This document shows positions 13,103 through 20,514 of a DNA stretch of 20,577 bases, one piece after another. The notes under the pieces were generated by a model. The model saw nothing but the letters and a program-made list of their open reading frames with translations. It did not search any database and was not told the DNA's origin. This stretch comes from an uncultured Oscillospiraceae bacterium (GTDB taxonomy: Bacteria; Bacillota; Clostridia; Oscillospirales; Oscillospiraceae). Positions within the stretch are counted from its first letter, which is position 1; each line of letters opens with the position of its first letter. A program made the position numbers and the translations under genes. The stretch is from NCBI GenBank assembly GCA_934533005.1, contig CAKTBC010000025.1:1-20577 (forward strand), in the 5' to 3' direction.

Positions 13103-15226
13103 TTACTCCTCTTCGGGGGCTTCGCCGGAGGCGGTGCCGTCAGAAGAGACGGAGTAGACCAGAGCGTCCTCGCGGGGCTCGTCCTCGGTCTCCTCGCGGG
13201 AGGAGGCGGGAGCGGGCTCGGAGAGCGCGCGGATCGACAGGGAGATCTTCTGCTTCTCGTTGTCGATGTTGGTAATCTTCGCTTCGACCACATCGCCGAC
13301 GCTCAGCACCTCGGAGGGCTGGCCGATGCGGCGGTTGGCGATCTGGGAGATGTGGATCAGGCCGTCGGTGCCGGGCAGCACTTCCGCAAAAGCGCCGAAG
13401 GGCATCAGCTTGACGATCTTGACCTTCGCGATATCGCCGACGGAGTAGGTCTCCGTGAACACCTTCCAGGGGTTCAGGTTCGGGTCGCGGTGGCCGAGGG
13501 AGATCTTGCGGTTCTCCTTATCGAAGTTGATGACGTAAACGTCGATCTTGTCGCCGACGTTCAGGACATCCGAAGGCTTGTTGATGCGGTTCCAGCTGAT
13601 CTCAGACACGTGGACCATGCCGTCGATGCCGCCGATATCAACGAAAGCGCCGTAAGAGGTCATGGACTTGACCACGCCCTCGTAATGCTTGCCGACCTCG
13701 ATCTCGTTCCAGATCTTCTCGGCACGCTCCTTGCGCTCGCGGTTGGCCACGGCGCGGATGGAGCCGACAACGCGCTTGCGGCCGCGGTTGACCTCGGTGA
13801 TCTTCAGACGGACGGTCTGACCAACCAGCTCGGACATAGCGGCTTCGCGCGGCAGACCGGTCTGGGAAGCGGGGACGAACACACGCACGCCGTGCACGGA
13901 GACGACGACGCCGCCCTTGTTCTCTTCGGTGACCTTGCCTTCGACGACGGTGCCGTCGGCAGCAGCGTTCTCGATGTCCGCCCAGGACTTGATGGTGTCC
14001 AGGCGCTTCTTGGAGAGCATCACAGTGCCTTCCACGTCGTTCACGCGAACAACACAGGCTTCGATCTTGTCACCAACGTGGATAACGTCTTCCACCTTGG
14101 CGGCGCCATCCTCGGTGAACTCGGTCACGGGGATGTAGCCGGAATGCTTGGTGCCCAGGTCGACGGTGACTTCCGTGGGCGTGATGCTGACAACATAACC
14201 GGAGACGGTGTCTCCGTTATATATCGTTCTGATGGAATCTTCCAGCAGCTCATCAAACGTCTTTTCGGAGTCGGGCTTCCCGGCGGCATTCTCCGCAGCG
14301 GGCTCGGCTTCAACGTGTGCGGTCTCTTCGGCCGCGGTCGCAGCGACTTCCTCTGCCGTGGTCTGTTCTACCTTGATCTCGTCGCTCATTTTTTTTACTA
14401 CCTCCTTAATGATCCATGATGGCACCGAGGCCCCCGCCGTAATTCCGATACGGCCCTCCCCCGGCAACCGGGATGTGTCCAGCTCCGACGCACCGGCGAT
14501 AAAGAATACGTTCGCGCATTTTTCGCGGCAAAGCTCTGCCAGATGCAGGCTGTTCGCGCTGTGCGCACCGCCGATGACGATCATCGCATCGCATATCCCG
14601 GCAAGAGAGGTTGCTTCTCTCTGCCTCTTGGACGTTGCTCCGCATATAGTATCAAATATTTTGAAATTTGTACATCTTTTTTTTAATATTTTTTCTGCCA
14701 AAATGTGATTTGCTTGAATTTGTGTAGTCTGAAATACAACAGAGAGGGGTTTTTCAGGCATTTCCACGGACGCAGAGAGCCATTCGTCCAGCGAAGCGGC
14801 GTCCGGCAGCACGACAGCGCCGGTACACCAGCCACAAATCCCCCGGATCTCGGGGTGGTCAGCGTCACCGATCACAACGATCTGCCGCCCGGCGGCAGAT
14901 TCTTCACGGACGATTTTGTGAATGCGTTCTACAAGAGGACACGTCGCGTCGATCACCTCGGCGCGGCGGTTTTGGAGTTCTGCATAAACCGCGCGGGACA
15001 CGCCGTGGGCGCGGATGATCACCCGTTCCCCCTCCGGCAGCTCCGAGGCAGAATCAATGACGGAAAGCCCTTTCTCTTTCAGAGCCGCGACGGCGTCGCG
15101 GTTATGGATCAGCTCACCGAGACAGCGGCACGCGCCGTTTTCCAGCGCCTCTTCCGCCATGCGGATCGACCGCTCCACACCGAAACAGAACCCGGCGCTG
15201 CGGGCAAGAATGTACTTTGCTGCCAC
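13103..15226 (-). CDS. ispH: IspH (HMBPP reductase) fused to ribosomal protein S1
   Basis: A 707-residue fusion. Residues 1-280 are IspH, the [4Fe-4S] enzyme that makes IPP and DMAPP in the last MEP step. Cluster ligands are C14 (AGFCFG), C96 (DATCPLV) and C195 (DTICGAT); H42, H74, H124, E126 and T167 fit the active site. Residues 285-335 are an Ala/Glu-rich linker. Four S1 RNA-binding domains follow at about 337-408, 424-495, 511-580 and 596-667, then an acidic tail. Such fusions are known in Clostridia. The start is GTG at 15226 with GGAGGGG 7 bases upstream. At the exact junction is an ATG (residue 280, MSDEIKVEQ) with a full Shine-Dalgarno, so S1 may also be made alone. Codons in the S1 half look more strongly biased than in the IspH half. 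Confidence 0.96.
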   Translation of the reverse strand: MAAKYILARSAGFCFGVERSIRMAEEALENGACRCLGELIHNRDAVAALKEKGLSVIDSASELPEGERVIIRAHGVSRAVYAELQNRRAEVIDATCPLVERIHKIVREESAAGRQIVVIGDADHPEIRGICGWCTGAVVLPDAASLDEWLSASVEMPEKPLSVVFQTTQIQANHILAEKILKKRCTNFKIFDTICGATSKRQREATSLAGICDAMIVIGGAHSANSLHLAELCREKCANVFFIAGASELDTSRLPGEGRIGITAGASVPSWIIKEVVKKMSDEIKVEQTTAEEVAATAAEETAHVEAEPAAENAAGKPDSEKTFDELLEDSIRTIYNGDTVSGYVVSITPTEVTVDLGTKHSGYIPVTEFTEDGAAKVEDVIHVGDKIEACVVRVNDVEGTVMLSKKRLDTIKSWADIENAAADGTVVEGKVTEENKGGVVVSVHGVRVFVPASQTGLPREAAMSELVGQTVRLKITEVNRGRKRVVGSIRAVANRERKERAEKIWNEIEVGKHYEGVVKSMTSYGAFVDIGGIDGMVHVSEISWNRINKPSDVLNVGDKIDVYVINFDKENRKISLGHRDPNLNPWKVFTETYSVGDIAKVKIVKLMPFGAFAEVLPGTDGLIHISQIANRRIGQPSEVLSVGDVVEAKITNIDNEKQKISLSIRALSEPAPASSREETEDEPREDALVYSVSSDGTASGEAPEEE
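14387..14407 (-). promoter_or_regulatory. Internal ribosome binding site and ATG for separate S1 protein
   Basis: On the minus strand AAGGAGGT (14407-14400), a full match to the anti-Shine-Dalgarno, precedes an in-frame ATG (14389-14387) by 10 bases, seven of them A. The ATG encodes Met280 of the fusion, exactly where IspH proteins end and where S1 proteins begin (MSDEIK). Initiation here would give a 428-residue S1 with all four S1 domains and no IspH. Confidence 0.7.
14646..14674 (-). promoter_or_regulatory. Candidate internal promoter for S1 within ispH
   Basis: On the minus strand TGTACA (14674-14669) and TACTAT (14651-14646) are 17 bases apart, and the -10 is preceded by TGA, an extended -10. 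Each hexamer matches consensus at 4 of 6 positions. It lies in a very AT-rich stretch (25% GC over 14641-14740) of an otherwise GC-rich gene, about 250 bases before the internal S1 start. Being inside a coding region, it is only a candidate. Confidence 0.35.
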
Positions 15227-15230
15227 GCGC

Positions 15231-15815
15231 TCACCCCTCCGGTCGGAGCGCCCAGATGCGCTCCATCAGCTCTCCGGCCAGACGGTCATAGTCGCGGTGG
15301 TCGCTCATCTCCGGGTAATACGGCTTGCCGACGACCGTGGGAACTTTGTGAAAGAGCTTCTTGTCGCGCGGGATGTATACCGGCACGATCGGAACATGCA
15401 GCCGTGCCGCCATATGGATCACGCCGGATTTCGGCTCCACAACGGCGTCACCGTGCACGCGCGTCCCCTCTGGGAACACGATGAGCTTTTCTCCCGCTTT
15501 GAGCACACGCATGCATTGCTTGAAGGAATCAATGTCGCGCTCGCCGCGCCGGACGAAGATCGACCCGGCCTTTTTCATGAGCCAGCCAAAGACGAACGTC
15601 GTTTTGGATTCAGCCTTGGCAAGATGATGCGCATAGGTCTTGCGGCCCAGCGCGAAGGAAATGAGGATCGGGTCGGCAATGTTGGAATGCGGCGCACAGA
15701 AGATCGCCGGGCCCTCCGGGATGTTCTCCAGACCGGAAAACTTCTGCGGATACAGCAGCGCTCCGATGGGACGGAGGACATCATATACAAGACGATACCA
15801 TTTTTCTTTTGTCAT
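15231..15815 (-). CDS. plsC: 1-acyl-sn-glycerol-3-phosphate acyltransferase (PlsC family)
   Basis: A membrane-associated acyltransferase of 194 residues, expected to acylate lysophosphatidic acid to phosphatidic acid in phospholipid synthesis. The catalytic HX4D motif appears as PHSNIAD (about 42-48), the glycerol-phosphate binding FPEGTR at about 114-119, and a VPIVPVYIPR strand follows. The length is short but normal for Firmicutes PlsC. It overlaps the cmk stop (ATGA) and precedes ispH by 4 bases. The order cmk-plsC-ispH(-rpsA) recurs in Clostridia. The exact acyl acceptor cannot be read from sequence. Confidence 0.93.
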   Translation of the reverse strand: MTKEKWYRLVYDVLRPIGALLYPQKFSGLENIPEGPAIFCAPHSNIADPILISFALGRKTYAHHLAKAESKTTFVFGWLMKKAGSIFVRRGERDIDSFKQCMRVLKAGEKLIVFPEGTRVHGDAVVEPKSGVIHMAARLHVPIVPVYIPRDKKLFHKVPTVVGKPYYPEMSDHRDYDRLAGELMERIWALRPEG

Positions 15816-16489
15816 AGTGCAAAACGCTCCCGAATCAAAGATTCCACCGCCGCACAGCTTCCGGCGAAGTCCAGCTCCGTCGTATCCAGATGCACCGCGT
15901 CTTCCGCAGGACGGAGAGGTGCCGCCGCGCGGGAGGAATCGTTTTTGTCACGGTATTCCATATCGCGCAGAACCTCTTCAAACGGAAGGCTCTTACCCTT
16001 TTTCTCCAATTCCAGCTGGCGGCGCCTGGCACGCGCTTCTACGGACGCCGTAAGGAAAATCTTCAGTCCTGCGTCCGGCAGAACAACGGTGCCGATATCG
16101 CGCCCGTCCATGATAACGTTCTGCGTGCGGGCAAACGAGCGCTGCATTTCCATTAGATAGGCGCGCACCTCCGGGATGGCGGACACGTCTGAGGCATAGA
16201 TCGATATCTCCGGCAGGCGGATCGCGTCGGAAACATCCTCCCCGTCAAGGAACATGCGCTGCGCGCCGTCATCGCCGTGGCGCAGCTCGATATGCAGCTC
16301 CGGCAGCATGGCAATGACAGCGGCACTGTCCCTGGAGGCGATGCCCCGCCGGTATGCCGCGAGCCCGACCGTGCGGTAGATGGCGCCGGTGTCTACATAG
16401 ATAAAGCCGAACTTCTCCGCCGTTTTTCGAGCAATCGTGCTTTTCCCCGCGCCGGAGGGTCCGTCGATAGCAATGGATATGGGTTTCAT
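15812..16489 (-). CDS. cmk: Cytidylate kinase
   Basis: A 225-residue nucleoside monophosphate kinase that phosphorylates CMP and dCMP. The P-loop GPSGAGKS is at 10-17. YVDTGAIYRTVGL (about 31-43), MDGRDIGTVVLPDA (about 126-139), and the lid region AEARARRRQLEL-like block with Arg residues (about 151-162) are family features. The length equals that of typical Cmk. AAGGAG lies 8 bases before the ATG, which overlaps the preceding flavoprotein stop (ATGA). CMP is a by-product of IspF and of phospholipid synthesis, so its neighbours plsC and ispH make metabolic sense, though this block is also conserved for other reasons. Confidence 0.97.
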   Translation of the reverse strand: MKPISIAIDGPSGAGKSTIARKTAEKFGFIYVDTGAIYRTVGLAAYRRGIASRDSAAVIAMLPELHIELRHGDDGAQRMFLDGEDVSDAIRLPEISIYASDVSAIPEVRAYLMEMQRSFARTQNVIMDGRDIGTVVLPDAGLKIFLTASVEARARRRQLELEKKGKSLPFEEVLRDMEYRDKNDSSRAAAPLRPAEDAVHLDTTELDFAGSCAAVESLIRERFAL

Positions 16490-17718
16490 TCCGTAATCTC
16501 CTTTTCCGGGATCGCCCGCCCCGCCGCATAGGCGGTGCTCCAGGCAATCTGCAGATTATACCCTCCGGTGCAGGCGTCCAGATCAAGGATCTCCCCGGCA
16601 AAATACAGTCCGGGAACGATCTTCGATTCCATGGTGCGCGGATTTACCTCCCGCACATCCACGCCTCCGGCGGTCACAATGGCCTCGTCCACCGGGCGGC
16701 GGGCAGTCAGCCGGATCGAAAAGCGTTTGATCGTATCGCGCAGCGCGAGGCGCTGCTCGCGGCGGATGCTGTTCACCTTGAGCCGCGCCGGGATGCCGGA
16801 ACGCTCGATCACGACCGGGATGAGCTTCTGCGGCAGCAGGGCGTCAAGCGCGTTGGTGAAATCGCGGTTGATGTTCTCGGAAAAGTCCCGCAGCAGCCGC
16901 TCGTCGAGCTTCTCCGGCGTGAGCCCCGGCTTGAGATCAATCTCCAGCCGGCAGGCGGAAACGTCCTTTGGCAGATGGGCGCTTGCCGAAAGGACCAGCG
17001 GCCCCGACACGCCGAAATGCGTGAAGAGCATCTCGCCCTGCTCCCGGTATAATACCTTATCGCCGCAATAAAGCGTCAGGCCGACATTGCGCAGCGAAAG
17101 GCCCTGCATCCGTGCGCAGTCCGCCTCCGCTTCGAGCGGCACGAGCGACGCGCGTGTCGGAGCGACCGTGTGCCCAAGCTTCGCAGCCATGCGGTATCCG
17201 TCGCCGGTGGAGCCGGTCGCCGGGTACGATAAGCCGCCGGTACACAAAACGACTGCGCGGCAGGGATATTCATTTTTGTCCGTTGCCGCCGCGGCAACGT
17301 GCCCGTCTGTTGTCCGGATATCAACAAGCCGTTCCCGAACGAACCGCACTCCTGCGTTTTTCGCCAGGCGTTCCAGCGTGTCGGCAATGTCATTGGCGTT
17401 ATCGGAAACAGGAAACACGCGCTCGCCTCGCTCGGTTTTGAGCGGTACGCCCGCATCCTCAAAGAAACTCTTCACCGCTTCCGGCGGGAATGCATAGAGC
17501 GAGCTTTTGAGAAAGCGCGCGTTGGTACATACTTTTTGCAGAAATTCCTGCGGTGCGCTGTCGTTCGTAACGTTGCATCGCCCCTTCCCGGTGATGCGGA
17601 GCTTTTTTCCCGTTTTCCCGTTCGGCTCGAGAACCGTTACCGAAAGGCCGCGCCGCGCCGCTGTGATCGCCGTCATCAATCCGGCGGCTCCGCCGCCGGC
17701 AATCATCACATCAGTCAT
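16486..17718 (-). CDS. HI0933-family NAD(P)/FAD-dependent oxidoreductase
   Basis: A flavoprotein of 410 residues. The N-terminal dinucleotide-binding motif is VMIAGGGAAGLMTAI (4-18), followed by the family signature TGKGRCNVTND (about 43-53). A second FAD motif AVVLCTGGLSYPATGSTGDG lies at about 155-174, and the C-terminus ends with GEILDLDACTGGYNLQIAWS and a Rossmann closing helix. This is the HI0933/YhiN group, widely conserved, with no settled substrate; it resembles BaiN-type reductases. The ATG at 17718 overlaps the regulator stop by 8 bases (ATGACTGA); GAGGTG is about 13 bases upstream. Sequence upstream in frame has no family resemblance. It begins the chain of overlapping genes down to ispH-rpsA. 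Confidence 0.9.
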   Translation of the reverse strand: MTDVMIAGGGAAGLMTAITAARRGLSVTVLEPNGKTGKKLRITGKGRCNVTNDSAPQEFLQKVCTNARFLKSSLYAFPPEAVKSFFEDAGVPLKTERGERVFPVSDNANDIADTLERLAKNAGVRFVRERLVDIRTTDGHVAAAATDKNEYPCRAVVLCTGGLSYPATGSTGDGYRMAAKLGHTVAPTRASLVPLEAEADCARMQGLSLRNVGLTLYCGDKVLYREQGEMLFTHFGVSGPLVLSASAHLPKDVSACRLEIDLKPGLTPEKLDERLLRDFSENINRDFTNALDALLPQKLIPVVIERSGIPARLKVNSIRREQRLALRDTIKRFSIRLTARRPVDEAIVTAGGVDVREVNPRTMESKIVPGLYFAGEILDLDACTGGYNLQIAWSTAYAAGRAIPEKEITE

Positions 17719-18574
17719 TGAGATTTTCGTACACCTCATATTCGCTCCAGATGCCTTCCAGCCGCCGGAACGTGTCGGAAAGGTTTTCCGGGCGCTGGTA
17801 GCCGATGGCAACGATGAGCGCGTTAATAAGGCTCATCGGTGCAACAAGAGAGTCAAGAAACGAGACCATATCGCTCTTGGCAAAGAGATTGATATCCGCC
17901 ACGCCGACAAACGGTGAGGACTGTCCGTCCGTGATGCCGATCGCCGTCGCGCCGGTGGATTTTGCAAACTGCATTGCCTTGATCGTGCGCGAAGAGTAAC
18001 GCGGGTAGCTGATGCCGATGAATACATCGCCCTCGTGGATGCGGAACACCTGCTCATAAACCTCGCTCACCGACGTATCGTGGATCAATCGGACGTTATC
18101 GAGCAGCAGGTTGAGATAAAAACCGAGAAAGCTCGCGAGCGACGTGGATGAGCGCATGCCGACGATATAGATCGTCTTGGCTTTCAAAATCTCGTCTACG
18201 GCGCGGTTGAAATCTTCCTTGCTCACCTCGTCGATCGTGCTGCGCAGCTTATCCATATCGGCGGAGAGCACGGCGTCGAGAATGTTGCCGCGGTCGATCT
18301 GCTCCTTGGCGACCTCGATGCGCTGCACCGCCGTAAGCCGGTTGCGGATCATCTCCTGCATGGCGCGGCGCATGCCGGGGTATCCGTCGTACCCGAGCTC
18401 CGTAGCAAAGCGGACGACCGTGGATTCGGAAACGCCGACCGTCTGCCCCAGCTTTCCCGCCGTCATAAAGGCGGCTTTGTCGTAGTTTTCCGAAATGTAC
18501 CTGCAGATCATACGCTGACCCTTGGAAAATTTATGATCCTCTTTATTGATAAGCGCCAGAATATCGCGTTCCAT
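17711..18574 (-). CDS. MurR/RpiR family transcriptional regulator with SIS domain
   Basis: A 287-residue regulator. Residues about 1-78 form the RpiR-type helix-turn-helix domain: SKGQRMICRYISENY, then KLGQTVGVSESTVVRFATEL and GYDGYPGMRRAM. Residues about 120-255 form a SIS sugar-phosphate-binding domain (TIYIVGMRSSTSLASFLGFY; VFIGISYPRYSSRTIKAMQF). Such proteins usually sense phosphorylated sugars and control adjacent transport or catabolism genes. None is nearby, so the ligand is unknown and cell-wall sugar sensing is only a guess. GAGGT lies 7 bases before the ATG. Its leader carries a promoter and a terminator-like hairpin, which suggests control at the transcription level. Confidence 0.92.
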   Translation of the reverse strand: MERDILALINKEDHKFSKGQRMICRYISENYDKAAFMTAGKLGQTVGVSESTVVRFATELGYDGYPGMRRAMQEMIRNRLTAVQRIEVAKEQIDRGNILDAVLSADMDKLRSTIDEVSKEDFNRAVDEILKAKTIYIVGMRSSTSLASFLGFYLNLLLDNVRLIHDTSVSEVYEQVFRIHEGDVFIGISYPRYSSRTIKAMQFAKSTGATAIGITDGQSSPFVGVADINLFAKSDMVSFLDSLVAPMSLINALIVAIGYQRPENLSDTFRRLEGIWSEYEVYENLND

Positions 18575-18599
18575 GGCAGATACCTCGTTGATGCATTAC

Positions 18600-18628
18600 A
18601 AAAAATCTCCCGGATGATATCCGGAAGA
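18600..18628 (-). terminator. Terminator-like hairpin between the rluB-type gene and the murR-type gene
   Basis: On the minus strand, arms at 18628-18619 and 18615-18606 pair over 10 bases (one mismatch or wobble) around a 3-base loop and are followed by T6. This is the shape of an intrinsic terminator. It sits 25 bases before the murR-type ATG and downstream of a putative promoter, so it may terminate the rluB transcript, attenuate murR, or both. Confidence 0.7.
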
Positions 18629-18631
18629 TTC

Positions 18632-18660
18632 ATTTTAGACCCTTTTTCCTGCAAATGCAA
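18632..18660 (-). promoter_or_regulatory. Promoter candidate for the murR-type gene and downstream operon
   Basis: On the minus strand TTGCAT (18660-18655) and TAAAAT (18637-18632) are exactly 17 bases apart. The -10 matches consensus at 5 of 6 positions, the -35 at 3. Transcription would start close to 18625, inside the terminator-like hairpin's first arm or just before it, depending on the exact start base. The region is AT-rich and is the only non-coding space upstream of the operon. Confidence 0.5.
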
Positions 18661-18705
18661 GCTTAATTTGCAATTTTGGCCGTTTAATCCTGCAAAACAG
18701 GGATT

Positions 18706-19410
18706 TCATTCCAGGCTTTGCAAGTATTCCAGCTCTTTTGCTGTCAAGTACCGCCATTGACCGGCGGGAAGGTCGCCCAGCGCGATCTCCCCCTGTCGGA
18801 TACGGAGCAGACGCTGTACCTTCAGCCCGGCGGCGGCGCACATATTGCGCACCTCGCGGTTTTTCCCTTCACGGATGGTGACGTCGATGAGCGCTCTATC
18901 CTCCGTGGAGCGGAGAATACGTACTTCCGCTGCACGGTATCGCACACCTTCGTACACGATCGGCCGCCGCAGTGTCCCGGCCGCTTCCGCAGCATCCGTG
19001 CCGCTCACCCAGACACGATACGTTTTGCTCACGCCGTGCGATGGGTGGGCAAGCCGGTTTGCGATCTCCCCGTCATCCGTAAAGAGCAGCAGCCCCTCCG
19101 ACATACAGTCCAGCCGTCCGACCGGGAAAAGCCGCACACCGGCGTCCTGCACAAGCTCGGCGACCGTCGGGCGGCCGTGCGTATCGCGCAGCGTTGTTAC
19201 GTACCCGCGGGGCTTGTGGAGAAGAACGTATGTATGCTCCTCCGGCAGCGAAAGACGCTTGCCGTTCAGGCAGACAACATCCCCCTCTTCCGCGCCCGCA
19301 CCGATGGAGGCGGTCACGCCGTTGAGTGTGACCTTTCCCTGACGGATATACTCTTCCGCCTCGCGGCGGGAGCAGACGCCCGCCGCGGCAATATATTTTT
19401 GAAGTCTCAT
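18706..19410 (-). CDS. RluB/RsuA-family pseudouridine synthase
   Basis: A protein of 234 residues. An S4 RNA-binding domain (about 1-50; MRLQKYIAAAGVCSRREAEE, GKVTLNG) is followed by the catalytic domain with HKPRGYVTT (65-73), GRLDCMSEGLLLFTDDGE (98-115, catalytic Asp101), SKTYRVWV, and the C-terminal EGKNREVRNMCAAAG. This is the RsuA/RluB/RluE/RluF group that converts uridine to pseudouridine in rRNA. Firmicutes members are usually called RluB (23S U2605-type), but the target base cannot be fixed from sequence. The ATG at 19410 was chosen because MRLQKYIA is the family start; AAAGGA lies 11 bases upstream. It follows dacF by 30 bases. Confidence 0.93.
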   Translation of the reverse strand: MRLQKYIAAAGVCSRREAEEYIRQGKVTLNGVTASIGAGAEEGDVVCLNGKRLSLPEEHTYVLLHKPRGYVTTLRDTHGRPTVAELVQDAGVRLFPVGRLDCMSEGLLLFTDDGEIANRLAHPSHGVSKTYRVWVSGTDAAEAAGTLRRPIVYEGVRYRAAEVRILRSTEDRALIDVTIREGKNREVRNMCAAAGLKVQRLLRIRQGEIALGDLPAGQWRYLTAKELEYLQSLE

Positions 19411-19440
19411 ATTCTCTCTTTTCCTTTTGCAGATCATGGC

Positions 19441-20511
19441 CTATGCCGGATAAATGCTGGGAAACAGCCGTTGCGCGCACGGATTATCGCCGCCCCAGCG
19501 GAGCGCTGCCGTACAGACCGGCGAGCCGTCCGCCAAAATGACCAGTTGCCCTGCGGCTGCTCCCGCCGAAACGGGTGCAAATACGAACCGCGGCAGGCAG
19601 ACGCAGAGTTCGACCTGTGCGCTTTTTGGCAGACAGAGGCATACATCGTTGTCCAGTACAGCGGGGCTTTTCGCCTCCGTGCCGCCGATGACCGGAACCG
19701 CCTGCACGCTCTTTCCTTCCGGAAGGAAAAATTCCGCGTAAGTCTCAAACGCCCAGTCGTAAAGCGCGGCATGATCCTTCCAGTCGTTCGGATCGGAGAG
19801 CGTTACGCAGATGAGCTGTACCCCGCCGCGCTCGCAGCTCGTGACGAGGCAGCGTCCCGCGGCCTTGGTATAACCGGTCTTTCCGCCGTTCACGCCCGGG
19901 CAGTTCCAGAGCAGCTTATTGTGGTTCACATACGTTGCGCCGTGGATACAGCTGCTGCGCATGGAGAGTATCTCCGCAAGCACGTCGTTTTGGAGCGCCG
20001 CGGCCATGATGAGGGCAAGATCATGCGCGGAGGCGCGGTGTCCGTCAGCATCCAGGCCGTGCGGATTTTCAAAGTGCGACGCTGTAAGGCCGAGTTCTTC
20101 CGCTTTCCGATTCATACGCTCAATAAACTCGCTCCCGCCGAGCGAGCCGGCGATAGCGAGCGCGGCATCGTTCCCGGAGGCGAGAAGCAATCCTTCCAGA
20201 AGCTCGCGAAGCGTATAGCTCTCCCCGGCTCGGAGATACATGGAGGAGCCCTCCACGGCCGTCCACTCGCGCTCTACCGTAACGGTGCGTTCTGGTGAAG
20301 CGAGATCGAGCGCGGTGAGCGCCGTCATGAGCTTCGTCGTGCTCGCGATGAGCATCGGCGTCTCGGCATTTTTCTCCGCAAGAACCGCGCCGGACTCCGC
20401 GTGGAGGACGATCATCGCCTCTGCCGAGGTGTCCGGCGACGCCGGGGCCGCCGAAGCGGAGACGGATAGAAGGAACACCGCGGCCAGCGCAAGCGCCAAT
20501 GTTTTTTTCAT
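19441..20511 (-). CDS. dacF: D-alanyl-D-alanine carboxypeptidase (DacF-type penicillin-binding protein)
   Basis: A 356-residue secreted serine peptidase that trims the terminal D-Ala of peptidoglycan stem peptides. A signal peptide covers about 1-22 (MKKTLALALAAVFLLSVSASA). Peptidase S11 motifs are STTK (57-60, nucleophile Ser57), SGN (112-114) and KTG (211-213). The C-terminal domain is a beta-rich PBP5-type region ending in NPCAQRLFPSIYPA, with no obvious amphipathic membrane anchor of the classical kind. Firmicutes dacF paralogues act in vegetative or spore wall maturation; which is unclear. A 12-bp hairpin covers its weak Shine-Dalgarno. The upstream gene is outside the window. Confidence 0.94.
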   Translation of the reverse strand: MKKTLALALAAVFLLSVSASAAPASPDTSAEAMIVLHAESGAVLAEKNAETPMLIASTTKLMTALTALDLASPERTVTVEREWTAVEGSSMYLRAGESYTLRELLEGLLLASGNDAALAIAGSLGGSEFIERMNRKAEELGLTASHFENPHGLDADGHRASAHDLALIMAAALQNDVLAEILSMRSSCIHGATYVNHNKLLWNCPGVNGGKTGYTKAAGRCLVTSCERGGVQLICVTLSDPNDWKDHAALYDWAFETYAEFFLPEGKSVQAVPVIGGTEAKSPAVLDNDVCLCLPKSAQVELCVCLPRFVFAPVSAGAAAGQLVILADGSPVCTAALRWGGDNPCAQRLFPSIYPA

Positions 20512-20514
20512 AAA

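Noticed and set aside
14380..14410. A frameshift or assembly error joining separate ispH and rpsA genes
   Set aside because: The frame is continuous through the junction with no stop, and IspH-S1 fusions are known in Clostridia. The fusion is taken as real, with an internal start.
13352..14419. A 355-codon plus-strand open frame rich in Asp, Val, Leu and His
   Set aside because: It is the antisense of the S1 domains; its repetitive composition mirrors the S1 codon bias, and it has no plausible ribosome binding site or family match.
18718..20298. A 526-codon open frame on the plus strand
   Set aside because: It lies antisense to the rluB-type gene and dacF, both with complete catalytic motifs. 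Its protein is Arg/His/Cys-rich with no recognisable domain, as expected of a GC-rich shadow frame.
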